This document shows, piece by piece, positions 55,529-64,000 of a stretch of 64,000 nt of DNA. Under the pieces are notes generated by a model. The model made no database searches, was not told where the DNA came from, and saw nothing but the letters and a program-made list of their open reading frames with translations. A program made the position numbers and the translations under genes. The first letter of the stretch is position 1; every line of letters starts with the position of its first letter. The DNA is taken from contig CAWBST010000023.1 of the NCBI GenBank assembly GCA_963791495.1, forward strand, positions 314,368 to 378,367, given 5' to 3'. The stretch is from JAMXLO01 sp963791495. Its GTDB lineage: Bacteria > Pseudomonadota > Alphaproteobacteria > Acetobacterales > Acetobacteraceae.

Positions 55529-56458
55529 TCATGACTTGTTGGGCGCGATGCGCCCGAACAGGCCGGCCGGCTTGAACACCAGCACCAGCACCAGGATCGA
55601 GAAGATGATGACGTCGGTCCACGCGGTGGCGATGAACTGCCCGCCCATCGCCTCGATCAGCCCGATCAGCACACCCCCCACCATCGCGCCCGGCACGTTG
55701 CCGATGCCGCCCAGTACCGCGGCGGTGAAGGCGCGCAGGCCGGCCGTGAAGCCGATGATGAAGCTGGTGAAATTATAGTAGAGCCCGAAGATAAGACCTC
55801 CGGCGCCAGCCAGCGCGGAGCCGAGGAAGAAGGCCATCATGATGACCTTGTCCACTTCGACCCCCATCATGCGCGCGGCCTCCGCGTCTTGCGCGGTGGC
55901 GCGCATCGCCTTGCCGATCCGGCTACGCTGCACGAACATGTAGAGCGCGGCCATCAGCAGCAATGCGATCGCCCAGATCAGTACGACGCGGAAATCGAGC
56001 GTTGCGCCCTCGATCTGCCAGCGGATCGCCGGCATCGGGTTGGGGAAGTTCTTCGAATCCGCGCCGACCGTCAGCAGGATCACGTTGAACAGGATGTAGG
56101 AGACGCCGATCGACGTGATCATCGCCGCCGGCCCCTTGACGTTGCGAAGGGGACGCAGGGTTATCCTCTCGACCAGGACTCCTAGACCGCCGCAGAACAC
56201 CATGGTGATCAGAAAAGCCGCCAGCAGCACGCCGGCGAGCGGCAGTCCGGTCAGGATCACCTCCTGGCCAGACAACCCGAACGCTTCCAGCACGAACAAC
56301 GCGACGAACGAGCCGATCATGAACACGTTGAAATGCGAGAAGTTGATCAGCTCGAGGATGCCGTAGACCAGGGTGAACCCGAGCGCCAGCAGCGAGTACA
56401 TCGCGCCCAGGCTCAGCCCGTTGATCGTCTGCTGCAGCAGCAGATCGAACGTGGTCAT
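55529..56458 (-). CDS. livH: Branched-chain amino acid ABC transporter permease LivH
   Basis: A 309-residue inner-membrane permease. It starts MTTFDLLLQQTINGLSLGAM; ATG 56458 is preferred because upstream in-frame codons belong to a shifted frame of the binding-protein gene. Typical segments: FTLVYGILELINFSHFNVFM, GMMGVEVDKVIMM-type loop (AARMMGVEVDKVIMMAFFLG), and AVLGGIGNVPGAMVGGVLIG. It lies between the binding-protein genes and livMG and 13 bp from the latter. Confidence 0.94.
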   Translation of the reverse strand: MTTFDLLLQQTINGLSLGAMYSLLALGFTLVYGILELINFSHFNVFMIGSFVALFVLEAFGLSGQEVILTGLPLAGVLLAAFLITMVFCGGLGVLVERITLRPLRNVKGPAAMITSIGVSYILFNVILLTVGADSKNFPNPMPAIRWQIEGATLDFRVVLIWAIALLLMAALYMFVQRSRIGKAMRATAQDAEAARMMGVEVDKVIMMAFFLGSALAGAGGLIFGLYYNFTSFIIGFTAGLRAFTAAVLGGIGNVPGAMVGGVLIGLIEAMGGQFIATAWTDVIIFSILVLVLVFKPAGLFGRIAPNKS

Positions 56459-56472
56459 TGCGCCGCGCGCCT

Positions 56473-57705
56473 TTAGGACTGCGGCGCCACGCCGATATAG
56501 TGATATTGCCGCGACACGTCGTCCGGTCGCGCGCTCTTGTCCTGCTGAATCTGGAACACGCTCACAGTGCGGTCCTTCAGGTCGCCGTTCTCGTCGAACG
56601 ACACCACGCCCTGGATGGTCGGCACCTTGGCAGTCTGCAATCGCGTCGCGCACCGCCTCACGCGTCACCGGTTTGCCAGTGGCCGCCACACGCTTGATCG
56701 CGTCGATCATCACCAGCGCCGCGTCGTAAGAAGTAATGGCATAGTCATCGGCGCGCCTTGTTGTACCTGCGGAAATAGGCATCGACGAACTGCTGCGCCT
56801 TCTGGTCGCCGACAACGTGAGGCGAGGCGAGCGTGCCGTACCACCCCTCGTTCGCCGGATAGCCGACCGCCGACAGCATCGTCGGGCTCACCACGCCGTC
56901 GCCGCCGCCCTTGATCATCTTGGGAACGATGTCATAGCTCTGCTTGGCGAGCTTCACGCCCGCCTGACCGACGCCTCCGTAATAGATCGCGTCGGGATTC
57001 ATCGACTTGATCTTGGTCAGGATCGCCGTGTAATCAGCAGCCTTCGGGTCGAGCCGATCGCGGCCCAGTCACCTTGACGCCCTTTTTTACCGCCTGCTTC
57101 TCAAACGCATCCGCCATGCCGACGCCATAGGCGCCGCTGTCGTCCAGCACGAACACGGACTTCACCTTCAAAACGTCGGCATAAAAGTTGGCCATGTTGG
57201 GGCCCTGGTAGGCGTCGGTGGTCACGGTGCGGAAGTAAATCGGCTTGCCCGCCGGACGGTACTGCTCGGCGAATTTCGGGTCGGAGATATCTGGATTGGT
57301 CGAACTCGGGGTGATGGTTGCCAGCCCGCCCTGGCTCAGGATCGGCGCCATCGCCTTGCCAGCACCGCTCATCTCGGGCCCCAGCGCGCCTACCACATCG
57401 TGGTCGGACACCATCTTGCGCGCGTTGGTGGCAGCCTGTGCAGGATCGTACTGCCCGGCGGTCGCGGTGCCATCGTCGAGCATCAGCAGCTCGAGCTTGT
57501 AGCCGGGGATGCCATTGCCCTCGTTGGCCGCATCAATCGCCATCATGATGCCGTTCTTGTCGCGGGTGGCGCTCTCGGAATCCGCCCCGGTGAGCGAGAG
57601 GTCGATGCCGATCTTCACCACCTTGTCGGCGGCGAAAGAGGGGCCGCCCGTCATTGCGACGGCGACGATGGCGATGCAAGCCAGTGCGGCTTCGCGACGT
57701 GTCAT
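56473..57705 (-). pseudogene. Leu/Ile/Val-type binding protein, copy 1, with three frameshifts
   Basis: Periplasmic binding protein paralogous to the next two genes. ATG 57705 opens MTRREAALACIAIVAVAMTG, a twin-arginine-like signal. Segments TGADSESATRDKNGIMMAID, ATAGQYDPAQAATNARKMVS and ITPSSTNPDISDPKFAEQYR match copies 2 and 3. The frame shifts at about 57062 (extra G), 56751-56757 and 56637-56641, each explained by one extra base, and resumes to end YHYIGVAPQS. Corrected length is 409 residues, like its paralogues. All three being +1 suggests sequence error rather than decay. Confidence 0.85.
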
Positions 57706-57807
57706 ACTATGAAGTCTCCCAGCTCTTGGTATCGTTGTAAGCAAACGCCGTGCCTGTAGCACGGTCCGGGGTCCAGGACACCAGCGCCCCAGACCCCGGA
57801 GCCGTCG

Positions 57808-59043
57808 TCAGGACTGCGGTGCGACGGCGATGTATTTGTATTGCGCCGACACGTCGGTCAGCGGCTTGGTTGTATCCTTCTTGATCTGGAACACGCTGAC
57901 CGTACGGTCTGCCAGGTCGCCGTTATCGTCGAACGACACCGTGCCCTGGATGGTTGGCACCTTAGCGGTCTGGATCGCGTCGCGTACGTTCTCGCGCGTC
58001 ACGGGCTTGCCGGCAGCCACGACGCGCTTGACGCTGTCGATGATCACCAGCGACGCATCGTAGGCGGTGATGGTGTAGTCGTCTGGTGAATCGTTGAAGC
58101 GGCCCTTGAAGGCGGCGATGAACTGCGCGGCTTTGTTGTCTTCAACCAAGTGCGGCGCGGCGATTGAGGTATACCAGCCTTCGACCGCCGGGAAACCGGC
58201 GCCGCTCAGCAGATCCGAACTGGTCATGCCATCTGGGCCGCCCTTGATGACTTTCGGGATGATGTCATAGGCCTGCTTGGCGAGCTTCACGCCTGCCTGA
58301 GTCACGCCGCCATAGTAGATCGCGTCAGGGTTCAGCGACTTGATCTTGGTCAGGATGGCCGTGTAGTCGGCCGCCTTCGGATCCAGCCGGTCGCGGCCAA
58401 CAACCTTGATCCCCTTGGCCTCCGCCTGCTTCTGGAATGAATCCGCCACGCCGACACCGAACGCTCCGCTGTCGTCCAGAACGTAGACCGACTTCACGTT
58501 GAGCTTTTCGGCGAAGAAGTTCGCCATGTTGGGGCCCTGATAGGCGTCGGTGGTCACGGTGCGGAAGTAGATCGGCTTGCCGGCCGGGCGATATTGCTCG
58601 GCGAATTTCGGGCTGGTGATGTCGGGATTGGTCGATGAAGGCGTGATCGTCGCCAGCCCTCCCTGGCTCAGGATCGGCGTCATCGCCTTGCCGGCGCCGC
58701 TCATCTGGGGGCCGATCGCCGCCACCACATCCCTGTCCGCGACCATCTTGCGCGCGTTGGTCGCTGCCTGCGCGGGGTCGTACTGGCCCGCGGTCGCCGT
58801 CCCGTCGTCCGTTACCAGCAGGTCGAACTTGTAGCCGGGCACGGCAGTTCCTTCATTCGCCGCGTCGAACGCCATCACGATGGCATTCTTGACACGGCCT
58901 GCACCCTGGGAGTCCGCGCCGGTCAGCGATAGATCCACCCCGATCTTGATCACCTTGTCAGCGGCGTGCACCGGACCCGAGCCGGCGATCCCGACGAGGG
59001 TCGTCGCCGTGGCGGCGAGGAGTGTTTGGCGTCTGGTCAGCAT
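57808..59043 (-). CDS. Leu/Ile/Val-type periplasmic binding protein, copy 2
   Basis: A 411-residue solute-binding protein of the branched-chain amino-acid (Peripla_BP_6) family. ATG 59043 has GGGAGA eight bases upstream. Signal MLTRRQTLLAATATTLVGIA with twin Arg, cleavage after HAA. The mature protein begins DKVIKIGVDLSLTGADSQGA. Ligand-pocket regions include STNPDI and YFRTVTTDAYQGPNMANFFA. The end is VSAQYKYIAVAPQS. Second of three tandem paralogues feeding the same LivHMGF transporter. Confidence 0.93.
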   Translation of the reverse strand: MLTRRQTLLAATATTLVGIAGSGPVHAADKVIKIGVDLSLTGADSQGAGRVKNAIVMAFDAANEGTAVPGYKFDLLVTDDGTATAGQYDPAQAATNARKMVADRDVVAAIGPQMSGAGKAMTPILSQGGLATITPSSTNPDITSPKFAEQYRPAGKPIYFRTVTTDAYQGPNMANFFAEKLNVKSVYVLDDSGAFGVGVADSFQKQAEAKGIKVVGRDRLDPKAADYTAILTKIKSLNPDAIYYGGVTQAGVKLAKQAYDIIPKVIKGGPDGMTSSDLLSGAGFPAVEGWYTSIAAPHLVEDNKAAQFIAAFKGRFNDSPDDYTITAYDASLVIIDSVKRVVAAGKPVTRENVRDAIQTAKVPTIQGTVSFDDNGDLADRTVSVFQIKKDTTKPLTDVSAQYKYIAVAPQS

Positions 59044-59065
59044 GTACTCGTCTCCCTGAGATAAA

Positions 59066-60298
59066 TCACGATTGCGGCGCGACGCCGACGTAATGGTACT
59101 GGTGCACCATGTCGTCGGCGGAGTAGCTAGCGTCTTTCCTGATCTGGAACACGCTGATCGTACGATCCTGTAGGTCCCCGTTGGCATCGAAGGCGATCGG
59201 GCCCTGCAGCGTCTTCACCTTGGCGGTCTGGATGTAGTCGCGGACGTTGTCGCGGGTGACATCCTTCCTGTCGGCGATCAGCCGCCTCACCGCGTCAGCG
59301 ATCGCCATCGCCGCGTCATACGCGGTGATTGCGTAGTCGGAAGGAGCCATGTTGTACTTGGCCTCATACTGCTTTACCCAGGCATCGGCCGCCTTGTCCT
59401 CGGTGGTGTGCGGGGCAGCGATAGTAGCGTACCAGCCGTCGGCGGCTGGGAAGCCGGCGGCGGACAGCATCTCCGCGGAGTACATGCCGTCTCCGCCACC
59501 CTTGATCGCCTTCGGCAGAATATCGTACGACTGCTTCGCCAGCTTCACACCCGCCTGGCTGACCCCGCCATAATATAGCGCGTCCGGGTTGAGCGACTTT
59601 ATCTTGGTCAGGACCGTTGTGTAGTCGGCCGCCTTCGGATCTAGCCGATCGCGCCCGAGGACCTTGATCCCCTTCTCCTCGGCGCGTTTCTGAAACGAAT
59701 CCGCGATGCCCACGCCATACGCGCCGGAATCGTCCAGAACGTAGACCGATTTCACATGCAGCTTGTCAGCGAAGTAATTGGCTAGGTTCGGTCCCTGGAA
59801 CGCGTCCGTCGTGACAGTGCGGAAGTAGATCGCCTTGCCCGCAGGCTTGTACTGCTCGGCGAACTTCGGATTGGTGATGTCCGGGTTGGTGGAGCTCGGC
59901 GTGATCGTCGCCAGATTGCCCTGGCTCAGGATTGGCGCCATCGCCTTGCCGGCGCCACTCATCATCGGGCCGATCGCGGCTACCACATCCTTGTCGGATA
60001 CCATCTTGCGGGCGTTGGTCGCCGCCTGCGCCGGGTCGTACTGGCCGGCCGTCGCTGTGCCGTCGTCCAGGATAAGCGCTTCGAGCCGGTAGCCCGGCAT
60101 GTCGCGCTTGGCGTTGATCTCCTCGAATGCCATCAACGCGCCGTTCTTGATCCGTGCCGCGGATTCCGCATCGGCCCCGGTGAGCGACAGGTTAAGGCCG
60201 ACCTTGACCGCCTTGTCTGCCGCCCGGGCCGGCGCGCCGCCTAGTGCAGCGGCGACCGCGGTGGCGAGGAGCTGCGCTGCAGCCCGGCGTGTCAGCAT
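59066..60298 (-). CDS. Leu/Ile/Val-type periplasmic binding protein, copy 3
   Basis: A 410-residue paralogue. ATG 60298 with AAGGGGGA upstream. Signal MLTRRAAAQLLATAVAAALG, mature start near DKAVKVGLNLSLTGADAESA. Shared blocks: ATAGQYDPAQAATNARKMVS, LGRDRLDPKAADYTTVLTKI, KSLNPDALYYGGVSQAGVKL. It is the first gene of the liv cluster, 22 bp ahead of copy 2. Differences among the copies lie mainly in the C-terminal half, which suggests different ligand ranges. Confidence 0.93.
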   Translation of the reverse strand: MLTRRAAAQLLATAVAAALGGAPARAADKAVKVGLNLSLTGADAESAARIKNGALMAFEEINAKRDMPGYRLEALILDDGTATAGQYDPAQAATNARKMVSDKDVVAAIGPMMSGAGKAMAPILSQGNLATITPSSTNPDITNPKFAEQYKPAGKAIYFRTVTTDAFQGPNLANYFADKLHVKSVYVLDDSGAYGVGIADSFQKRAEEKGIKVLGRDRLDPKAADYTTVLTKIKSLNPDALYYGGVSQAGVKLAKQSYDILPKAIKGGGDGMYSAEMLSAAGFPAADGWYATIAAPHTTEDKAADAWVKQYEAKYNMAPSDYAITAYDAAMAIADAVRRLIADRKDVTRDNVRDYIQTAKVKTLQGPIAFDANGDLQDRTISVFQIRKDASYSADDMVHQYHYVGVAPQS

Positions 60299-60395
60299 AC
60301 TTGTCCCCCTTCCGAGGATTTCGTGCGCGCCATGATTAGGCGGCTCTTGGCCGTTGGTCACGCGAGATTAATCTGCCAGAGCGTTGCGCTGTCGG

Positions 60396-61115
60396 CTAGC
60401 GCCGGAACCGCAGGTCGAGGCCACGGGCCATCCATCCGGCCTCGATCACATCCAGATCGACGAAGCCCGAGGGGTTGGGCCGCGACGGCTGAGCCGCGAG
60501 ACCGGGCGCGCGCTCGACCCGCCAGATGCCCAGTAGCCGGCGCAGCTCCGGCAACGGTGCCGGGTTGTCGTCCACCCGCAGGTTGAGATCGGGAAAATCC
60601 TCGGTGGTGGTCAGAATCATCGCGGCGGACTGCCTGCCGCGCCGGTCGCCCCCTGCCGCCTCGCCGGCCTCCATCGCGACCATCAGACGTTCCGGCAGGT
60701 CGAGCGCCAGGTTCGCCAGCCAGGCAGCCAGTGTCGCCGCAACGGTCGGCTCGCCCGACAGCATGTTGCCGGCGACGCTGATGCCAGGCCCCGCGACGCT
60801 GCCGCACCACTCGACGCAGTTCTGTCCGGTCCAGGCGGCGGTGCGGCCGTGCCGATCCACCGCATGCACCTGGCGGAGGCCGCGGCCGGCGTCGCCCGCG
60901 AGCGCGCTCTCGATGGCAGCATCGGGCGGCAGCCCGCGGGCCAATGCGTCCAGGATGGCCGGCCCCAGGTAGCGGTTGGTGAACGACTGGGTGGACACCG
61001 CGCCGACGCCCGAGCGGACAAACGGGCAGGACGCGCCGACGGCAAATGCCTTGGTGGCCACCGCGACCGCGAAGGCGCCGGTGTCAGGGTCGTGGGTGAC
61101 GATGGACCAAGTCAT
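60396..61115 (-). CDS. DUF1028 protein (Ntn-hydrolase-like)
   Basis: A 239-residue DUF1028 member. It begins MTWSIVTHDPDTGAFAVAVA, includes GVGAVSTQSFTNRYLGPAIL, GRTAAWTGQNCVEWCGSVAG and ISVAGNMLSGEPTVAAT, the typical family blocks. DUF1028 proteins have an N-terminal-nucleophile hydrolase-like fold and often sit beside peptide ABC transporters, as here (11 bp after a DppC-type permease). It may process imported peptides; this is inference. Confidence 0.88.
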   Translation of the reverse strand: MTWSIVTHDPDTGAFAVAVATKAFAVGASCPFVRSGVGAVSTQSFTNRYLGPAILDALARGLPPDAAIESALAGDAGRGLRQVHAVDRHGRTAAWTGQNCVEWCGSVAGPGISVAGNMLSGEPTVAATLAAWLANLALDLPERLMVAMEAGEAAGGDRRGRQSAAMILTTTEDFPDLNLRVDDNPAPLPELRRLLGIWRVERAPGLAAQPSRPNPSGFVDLDVIEAGWMARGLDLRFRR

Positions 61116-61126
61116 GCCGCGCCAAC

Positions 61127-62011
61127 CTACCGCAGCTTCTGGTCCAGCGCATCCCGCAACCCGTCGCCCAGCAGATTGAACGCCAGCACGGTGACGAAGA
61201 TCGCCAGCCCCGGGAACACCGTGATCTGATCCGCGACGCCGAGATAGCTCCGCCCCTCCGCCAGCATCGCCCCCCACTCTGGGCTCGGCGGTGGCGCACC
61301 CAACCCGATGAAGCTCAACGCCGCCGCGGTCAGGATCGATGTACCCACCCGCAGCGAGCAATACACGATCACACTCGGCAGCGTCCCTGGCAGTATGTGG
61401 CGCAACATCAGCATCGGCGCACGCACGCCGATGCTACGCGCGGCCTGCACATAGAGCGTCTGCTTCAGCGCGAGGGTGCTGCCCCGCACCAGCCGCGCGA
61501 ATACCGGCACACTGAACACCGCGATGGCGTATATGACGTTGTCGATACCAGGGCCTAACAGCGCCACGACACCGATCGCCAGCAGGATTCCAGGGAACGC
61601 CAACAGCACGTCCATCAGCCGCATGATCAGGCTATCCACCAGCCCGCCGAAGAACCCACTGATCAGCCCGAGCGTCACGCCGGCCAGTCCGCCCAGCGCC
61701 ACGGACACGAACCCGACCGTCAGCGAAATGCGCCCGCCCCACAGGATGCGACTCAGTATGTCGCGGCCGAACGTGTCGGTGCCGCAGAGATGCTGCCACG
61801 ATGGACCCGCCAGTACGTTCTCATAGTCGGGGGTCGCCGGCCCGTACGGCGCGATCCACGGCGCGACCATCGCGGCGAGGATCAGCAGCAGGAGAACGCC
61901 GCCGGACACGACCGCAACGCGCTTGCGACGGAAGCGCCGCCAGAACTCGGCCGATGGTGAGCGTAGGGCCGGTGCGGCAAGCGTCAGGTCGCTTGTAACT
62001 CCCCCACTCAT
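61127..62011 (-). CDS. Peptide ABC transporter permease (DppC-type)
   Basis: A 294-residue inner-membrane permease with N-terminal tail, first helix (VVSGGVLLLLILAAMVAPWI) and the DppC segments HLCGTDTFGRDILSRILWGG and GLGAPPPSPEWGAMLAEGRS. Its DppB partner should lie upstream, beyond an IS110-family element and a group II intron that now separate the operon from its promoter. The gene itself is intact. Confidence 0.93.
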   Translation of the reverse strand: MSGGVTSDLTLAAPALRSPSAEFWRRFRRKRVAVVSGGVLLLLILAAMVAPWIAPYGPATPDYENVLAGPSWQHLCGTDTFGRDILSRILWGGRISLTVGFVSVALGGLAGVTLGLISGFFGGLVDSLIMRLMDVLLAFPGILLAIGVVALLGPGIDNVIYAIAVFSVPVFARLVRGSTLALKQTLYVQAARSIGVRAPMLMLRHILPGTLPSVIVYCSLRVGTSILTAAALSFIGLGAPPPSPEWGAMLAEGRSYLGVADQITVFPGLAIFVTVLAFNLLGDGLRDALDQKLR

Positions 62012-62235
62012 CGGTCTGCTCCCCGGCTAAGGTTACGGACCGGTTGCTGGGAGAGGGTCGCCGCAGGTCGCTTGAGGCTATGTCCTCGGCAATGAGATTG
62101 GCGCCCTCGACCGGCGTTCGCTGCTCGAACGGTATGCTGAGGCCAGGCTTTGCCAGTTTGCGTCCTCGCTTGGACAAGTGTGAGCATGAACGCTGGCTCC
62201 GAGGCTCCTGGCCGCTGACACGTCACGGAGGGACC
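62012..62235. other. Non-coding left end of the IS110-family element
   Basis: About 220 bp between the permease start and the IS110 transposase. In IS110-group elements the region ahead of the transposase can encode a bridge RNA that pairs with target and donor DNA. The exact IS boundary was not resolved and no RNA fold was computed. Confidence 0.35.
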
Positions 62236-63402
62236 ATGTTCGCCGGCATCGACATTGCGGCCGAACGCCACATGTTGGCGCGGCTGGACGCAGAGGGCAG
62301 GCCGATCGGCAAACCGATCGCCATCAGCGAGGATCGAGAAGGATACGAGACGCTGCTGCGTGCTCTCGGCGCGCCGCCTGTGCTGGTCGCCGTGGAAGCG
62401 ACTGGACACTACTGGAAGAACCTGTTCGCCGCGCTGACCGCGGCCGGACACGAGGTCGCGCTGCTCAACCCGCTGCTCGCCCGGCGCTTCCAGGATGCCA
62501 GTCTCGAACGCACCAAGACCGACGCGATCGACGCCACCGGCCTCGCGCGTCTGGCATTCGAGAAGCGGCCCGCACCAACTCGGCTGCACGACGAGGCGGC
62601 CGAGGCCCTGCGCGAGCTCGTCCGCCATCGCGACCGGCTGCGGCAGGATTTCGGCGATCGGGTCCGCCAGTTGCATCGCCTGGTCGATCTCGGCTTCCCC
62701 GAGTTCACCCGCTACGTCCGCAGCCTCGACAGCATGCTCGCCACCTGTCTGCTGGCCGAATATCCCACCGCGCACGCCTTCGCTCGCGCCACGCCGCCCC
62801 GGCTGGCCCGACTGCGCTACGACGGGCGTCATCTGGTCGGCGACGAACTCGCCCGCCAGCTCATCGATGCCGCCAAGCGTTCGGTCGGCCACCACCACGG
62901 TCCCGCCTATACGCTGCAGGCGCGTCACATCTGCCAGGATCTGGATCTGTGGCGACGCCGCCTCGCCGAGATCGAGCACGACATCGAGGACCTGCTCGAC
63001 ACGCATGCGGTCGGCAAGCTGCTGCTCACCATCGACGGCATCGGCCCGCAGTCGGTTGCACGCATCATCGCCGCAGTCGGCAATCCAGCCCACTTCACCT
63101 GTGCCGCAGCCTTCGCCGCCTATGTCGGTGTGGTGCCGGGGCTGCGCCAATCCGGCAAGCGCACCTCGGTCCGCGCCGCCATCGCGCCACTCGGCAATGC
63201 GCGTCTGCGCATGGCGCTGTGGATGCCGGTGCTTGGCGCCGTGCGCCGCAACCCTTGGCTGCGCGCCTTCTACGAACGCCTGCGTGCCGCCGGCAAGCCG
63301 GCCAAGCTCGCCCTCATTGCCGCCATGCGCAAGCTGCTGCACGCCATCTACAGCGTCGCCAAGAACCGCAGGCCATTCACACCCAACCTCGCCGCCGGCT
63401 GA
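62236..63402 (+). CDS. IS110-family transposase (DEDD recombinase)
   Basis: A 388-residue IS110-type recombinase. GGAGGGA precedes ATG 62236. The N-terminal RuvC-like DEDD domain shows MFAGIDIAAERHMLARLDAE, VAVEATGHYWKNL and KTDAIDATGLARLAFE. The C-terminal Transposase_20 domain shows LLTIDGIGPQSVARIIAAVG, AFAAYVGVVPGLRQSGKRTS and the catalytic-Ser region. The frame is intact and the element appears potentially active. Confidence 0.95.
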   Translation: MFAGIDIAAERHMLARLDAEGRPIGKPIAISEDREGYETLLRALGAPPVLVAVEATGHYWKNLFAALTAAGHEVALLNPLLARRFQDASLERTKTDAIDATGLARLAFEKRPAPTRLHDEAAEALRELVRHRDRLRQDFGDRVRQLHRLVDLGFPEFTRYVRSLDSMLATCLLAEYPTAHAFARATPPRLARLRYDGRHLVGDELARQLIDAAKRSVGHHHGPAYTLQARHICQDLDLWRRRLAEIEHDIEDLLDTHAVGKLLLTIDGIGPQSVARIIAAVGNPAHFTCAAAFAAYVGVVPGLRQSGKRTSVRAAIAPLGNARLRMALWMPVLGAVRRNPWLRAFYERLRAAGKPAKLALIAAMRKLLHAIYSVAKNRRPFTPNLAAG

Positions 63403-63406
63403 ACCA

Positions 63407-63614
63407 GCCAATCGTCCTGTGGTTCGATCAATGCGACCGTCCCGTCGTCCCGACCTGCGTTCGCCCAGCTCGTCGCGCGCAGCGAAGGTCAAGGAGGCCC
63501 GAAGGGCACCGCCAATCGTCCTGTGGTTCGATCAATGCGACCGTCCCGTCGTCCCGACCTGCGTTCGCCCAGCTCGTCGCGCGCAGCGAAGGTCAAGGAG
63601 GCCCGAAGGGCACC
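63407..63614 (+). repeat. 104-bp tandem duplication after the IS110 transposase
   Basis: The segment beginning GCCAATCGTCCTGTGGTTCG occurs at 63407 and again at 63511, giving two adjacent 104-bp copies that appear identical, followed by GCCA of a third. It lies in the non-coding right part of the element. Confidence 0.93.
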
Positions 63615-63638
63615 GCCAGCGGCGGCGCGAAGCGTCCT

Positions 63639-64000
63639 GTGTGCTGGGCATGTCCAGCAGCCTGGGGGTGCAGGTCCCCTGTGCAACCTGATGGAGGTGA
63701 AGCACGAGTGAAGCGCAAGGGCGGAACCGCGAGGGACCGTCTGAAGGAAGCGTGGAGCGAAATCGCGACCCGACGAACAGAAACCGGATACGAGGCAGCA
63801 TTGGTCGGACGAGCGGGCAGGAAGTCGCGAAGTCCATATCCATCAAGGGCCAGAACTGTAAATCCGGCGGGTGTGCGAGGAAGGCTGCGGGACTTACCCC
63901 AGGAGATCTGCACCGTGTCCTATGGGACTGAGGGAGCCGCAAGGCTCCCTGACCGCGGCGCAGAAGTCAGCAAAGGGCGTAGTAGGCCGCTTCGGCGGCT
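63639..64000 (+). ncRNA. Group II intron, 5' part (runs off the window)
   Basis: A GTGTG intron-type 5' end at about 63639 is followed by structured sequence. It includes an 8-bp stem capped by a GCAA tetraloop (63931-63950), the domain segment GCAGAAGTCAGCAAAGGGCG that typically precedes the intron-encoded reverse transcriptase, and a UUCG-capped hairpin (GCCGC-TTCG-GCGGC) at 63986-63999. The reverse transcriptase frame would begin beyond base 64000. The assignment is from recalled family sequence features, not from a computed fold. Confidence 0.7.

Noticed and set aside
62008..63492. 494-codon minus-strand frame opposite the IS110 transposase
   Set aside because: The plus-strand DEDD transposase explains the region; the minus frame is Gln/Val/Gly-rich without motifs.

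Overview
The window is GC-rich with dense, mostly overlapping operons. Gene content and style (oligopeptide and branched-chain amino-acid ABC transporters, molybdenum hydroxylase, exopolysaccharide genes, many insertion sequences) point to an alphaproteobacterium, possibly Rhodospirillales/Acetobacteraceae. That placement is inference; no rRNA or housekeeping marker is present.

Left chromosomal flank (1-15383). On the minus strand lie a family-5 peptide ABC transporter (dppBCDF, 14222 to 10372), a PIN toxin with an XRE-type antitoxin (10298-9544), a CoxS-CoxL-CoxM molybdenum hydroxylase (9487-5773), an alpha/beta hydrolase and two tandem family-5 solute-binding proteins (3093 to 1). A plus-strand pair (F420-type oxidoreductase, SAM methyltransferase) sits between them. 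A GtrA protein and the first half of an exopolysaccharide sugar transferase follow on the plus strand.

Integrated island (15384-47989, about 32.6 kb). The sugar transferase gene is cut inside its WKLRTM codons. The 17-bp core TGGAAGCTCCGCACGAT is present at both junctions (15367-15383 and 47973-47989), and joining them restores one 264-codon reading frame. A P4-type tyrosine integrase lies just inside the right end. The left third of the island is degenerate: exported proteins of unknown function, IS3 and integrase remnants, and an intact IS256-family element. The centre (26020-38860) is a BREX type-3-like phage-defence operon: DUF499 ATPase (BrxC-like), PglZ, DUF1156 methylase (PglXI-like), an unrecognised 167-aa protein and a SNF2 helicase (BrxHII-like). 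An IS21-family element with a 7-bp target duplication splits the methylase gene. The right third carries two AlpA-like regulators with partner ORFs, a D5/P4-type primase-helicase, a DUF5681 protein, an orphan DPPY methyltransferase, an unknown two-gene unit and the integrase. This resembles a satellite or P4-like replication module.

Right chromosomal flank (47990-64000). It holds the second half of the sugar transferase, a GT2 glycosyltransferase, a threonine aldolase, an amidohydrolase and a small exported protein. A branched-chain amino-acid transporter (livF, a livM-livG fusion, livH) follows with three tandem paralogous binding proteins, then a DUF1028 protein and a DppC-type permease. 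The end is an IS110-family element, a 104-bp tandem duplication and the 5' part of a group II intron that runs off the window.

Caveat: many otherwise good genes carry a single-base frameshift, mostly +1 insertions, both inside and outside the island. They may be sequencing or assembly errors, so most 'pseudogene' calls based only on frameshifts are provisional. The IS21 insertion and the island junctions do not depend on them.
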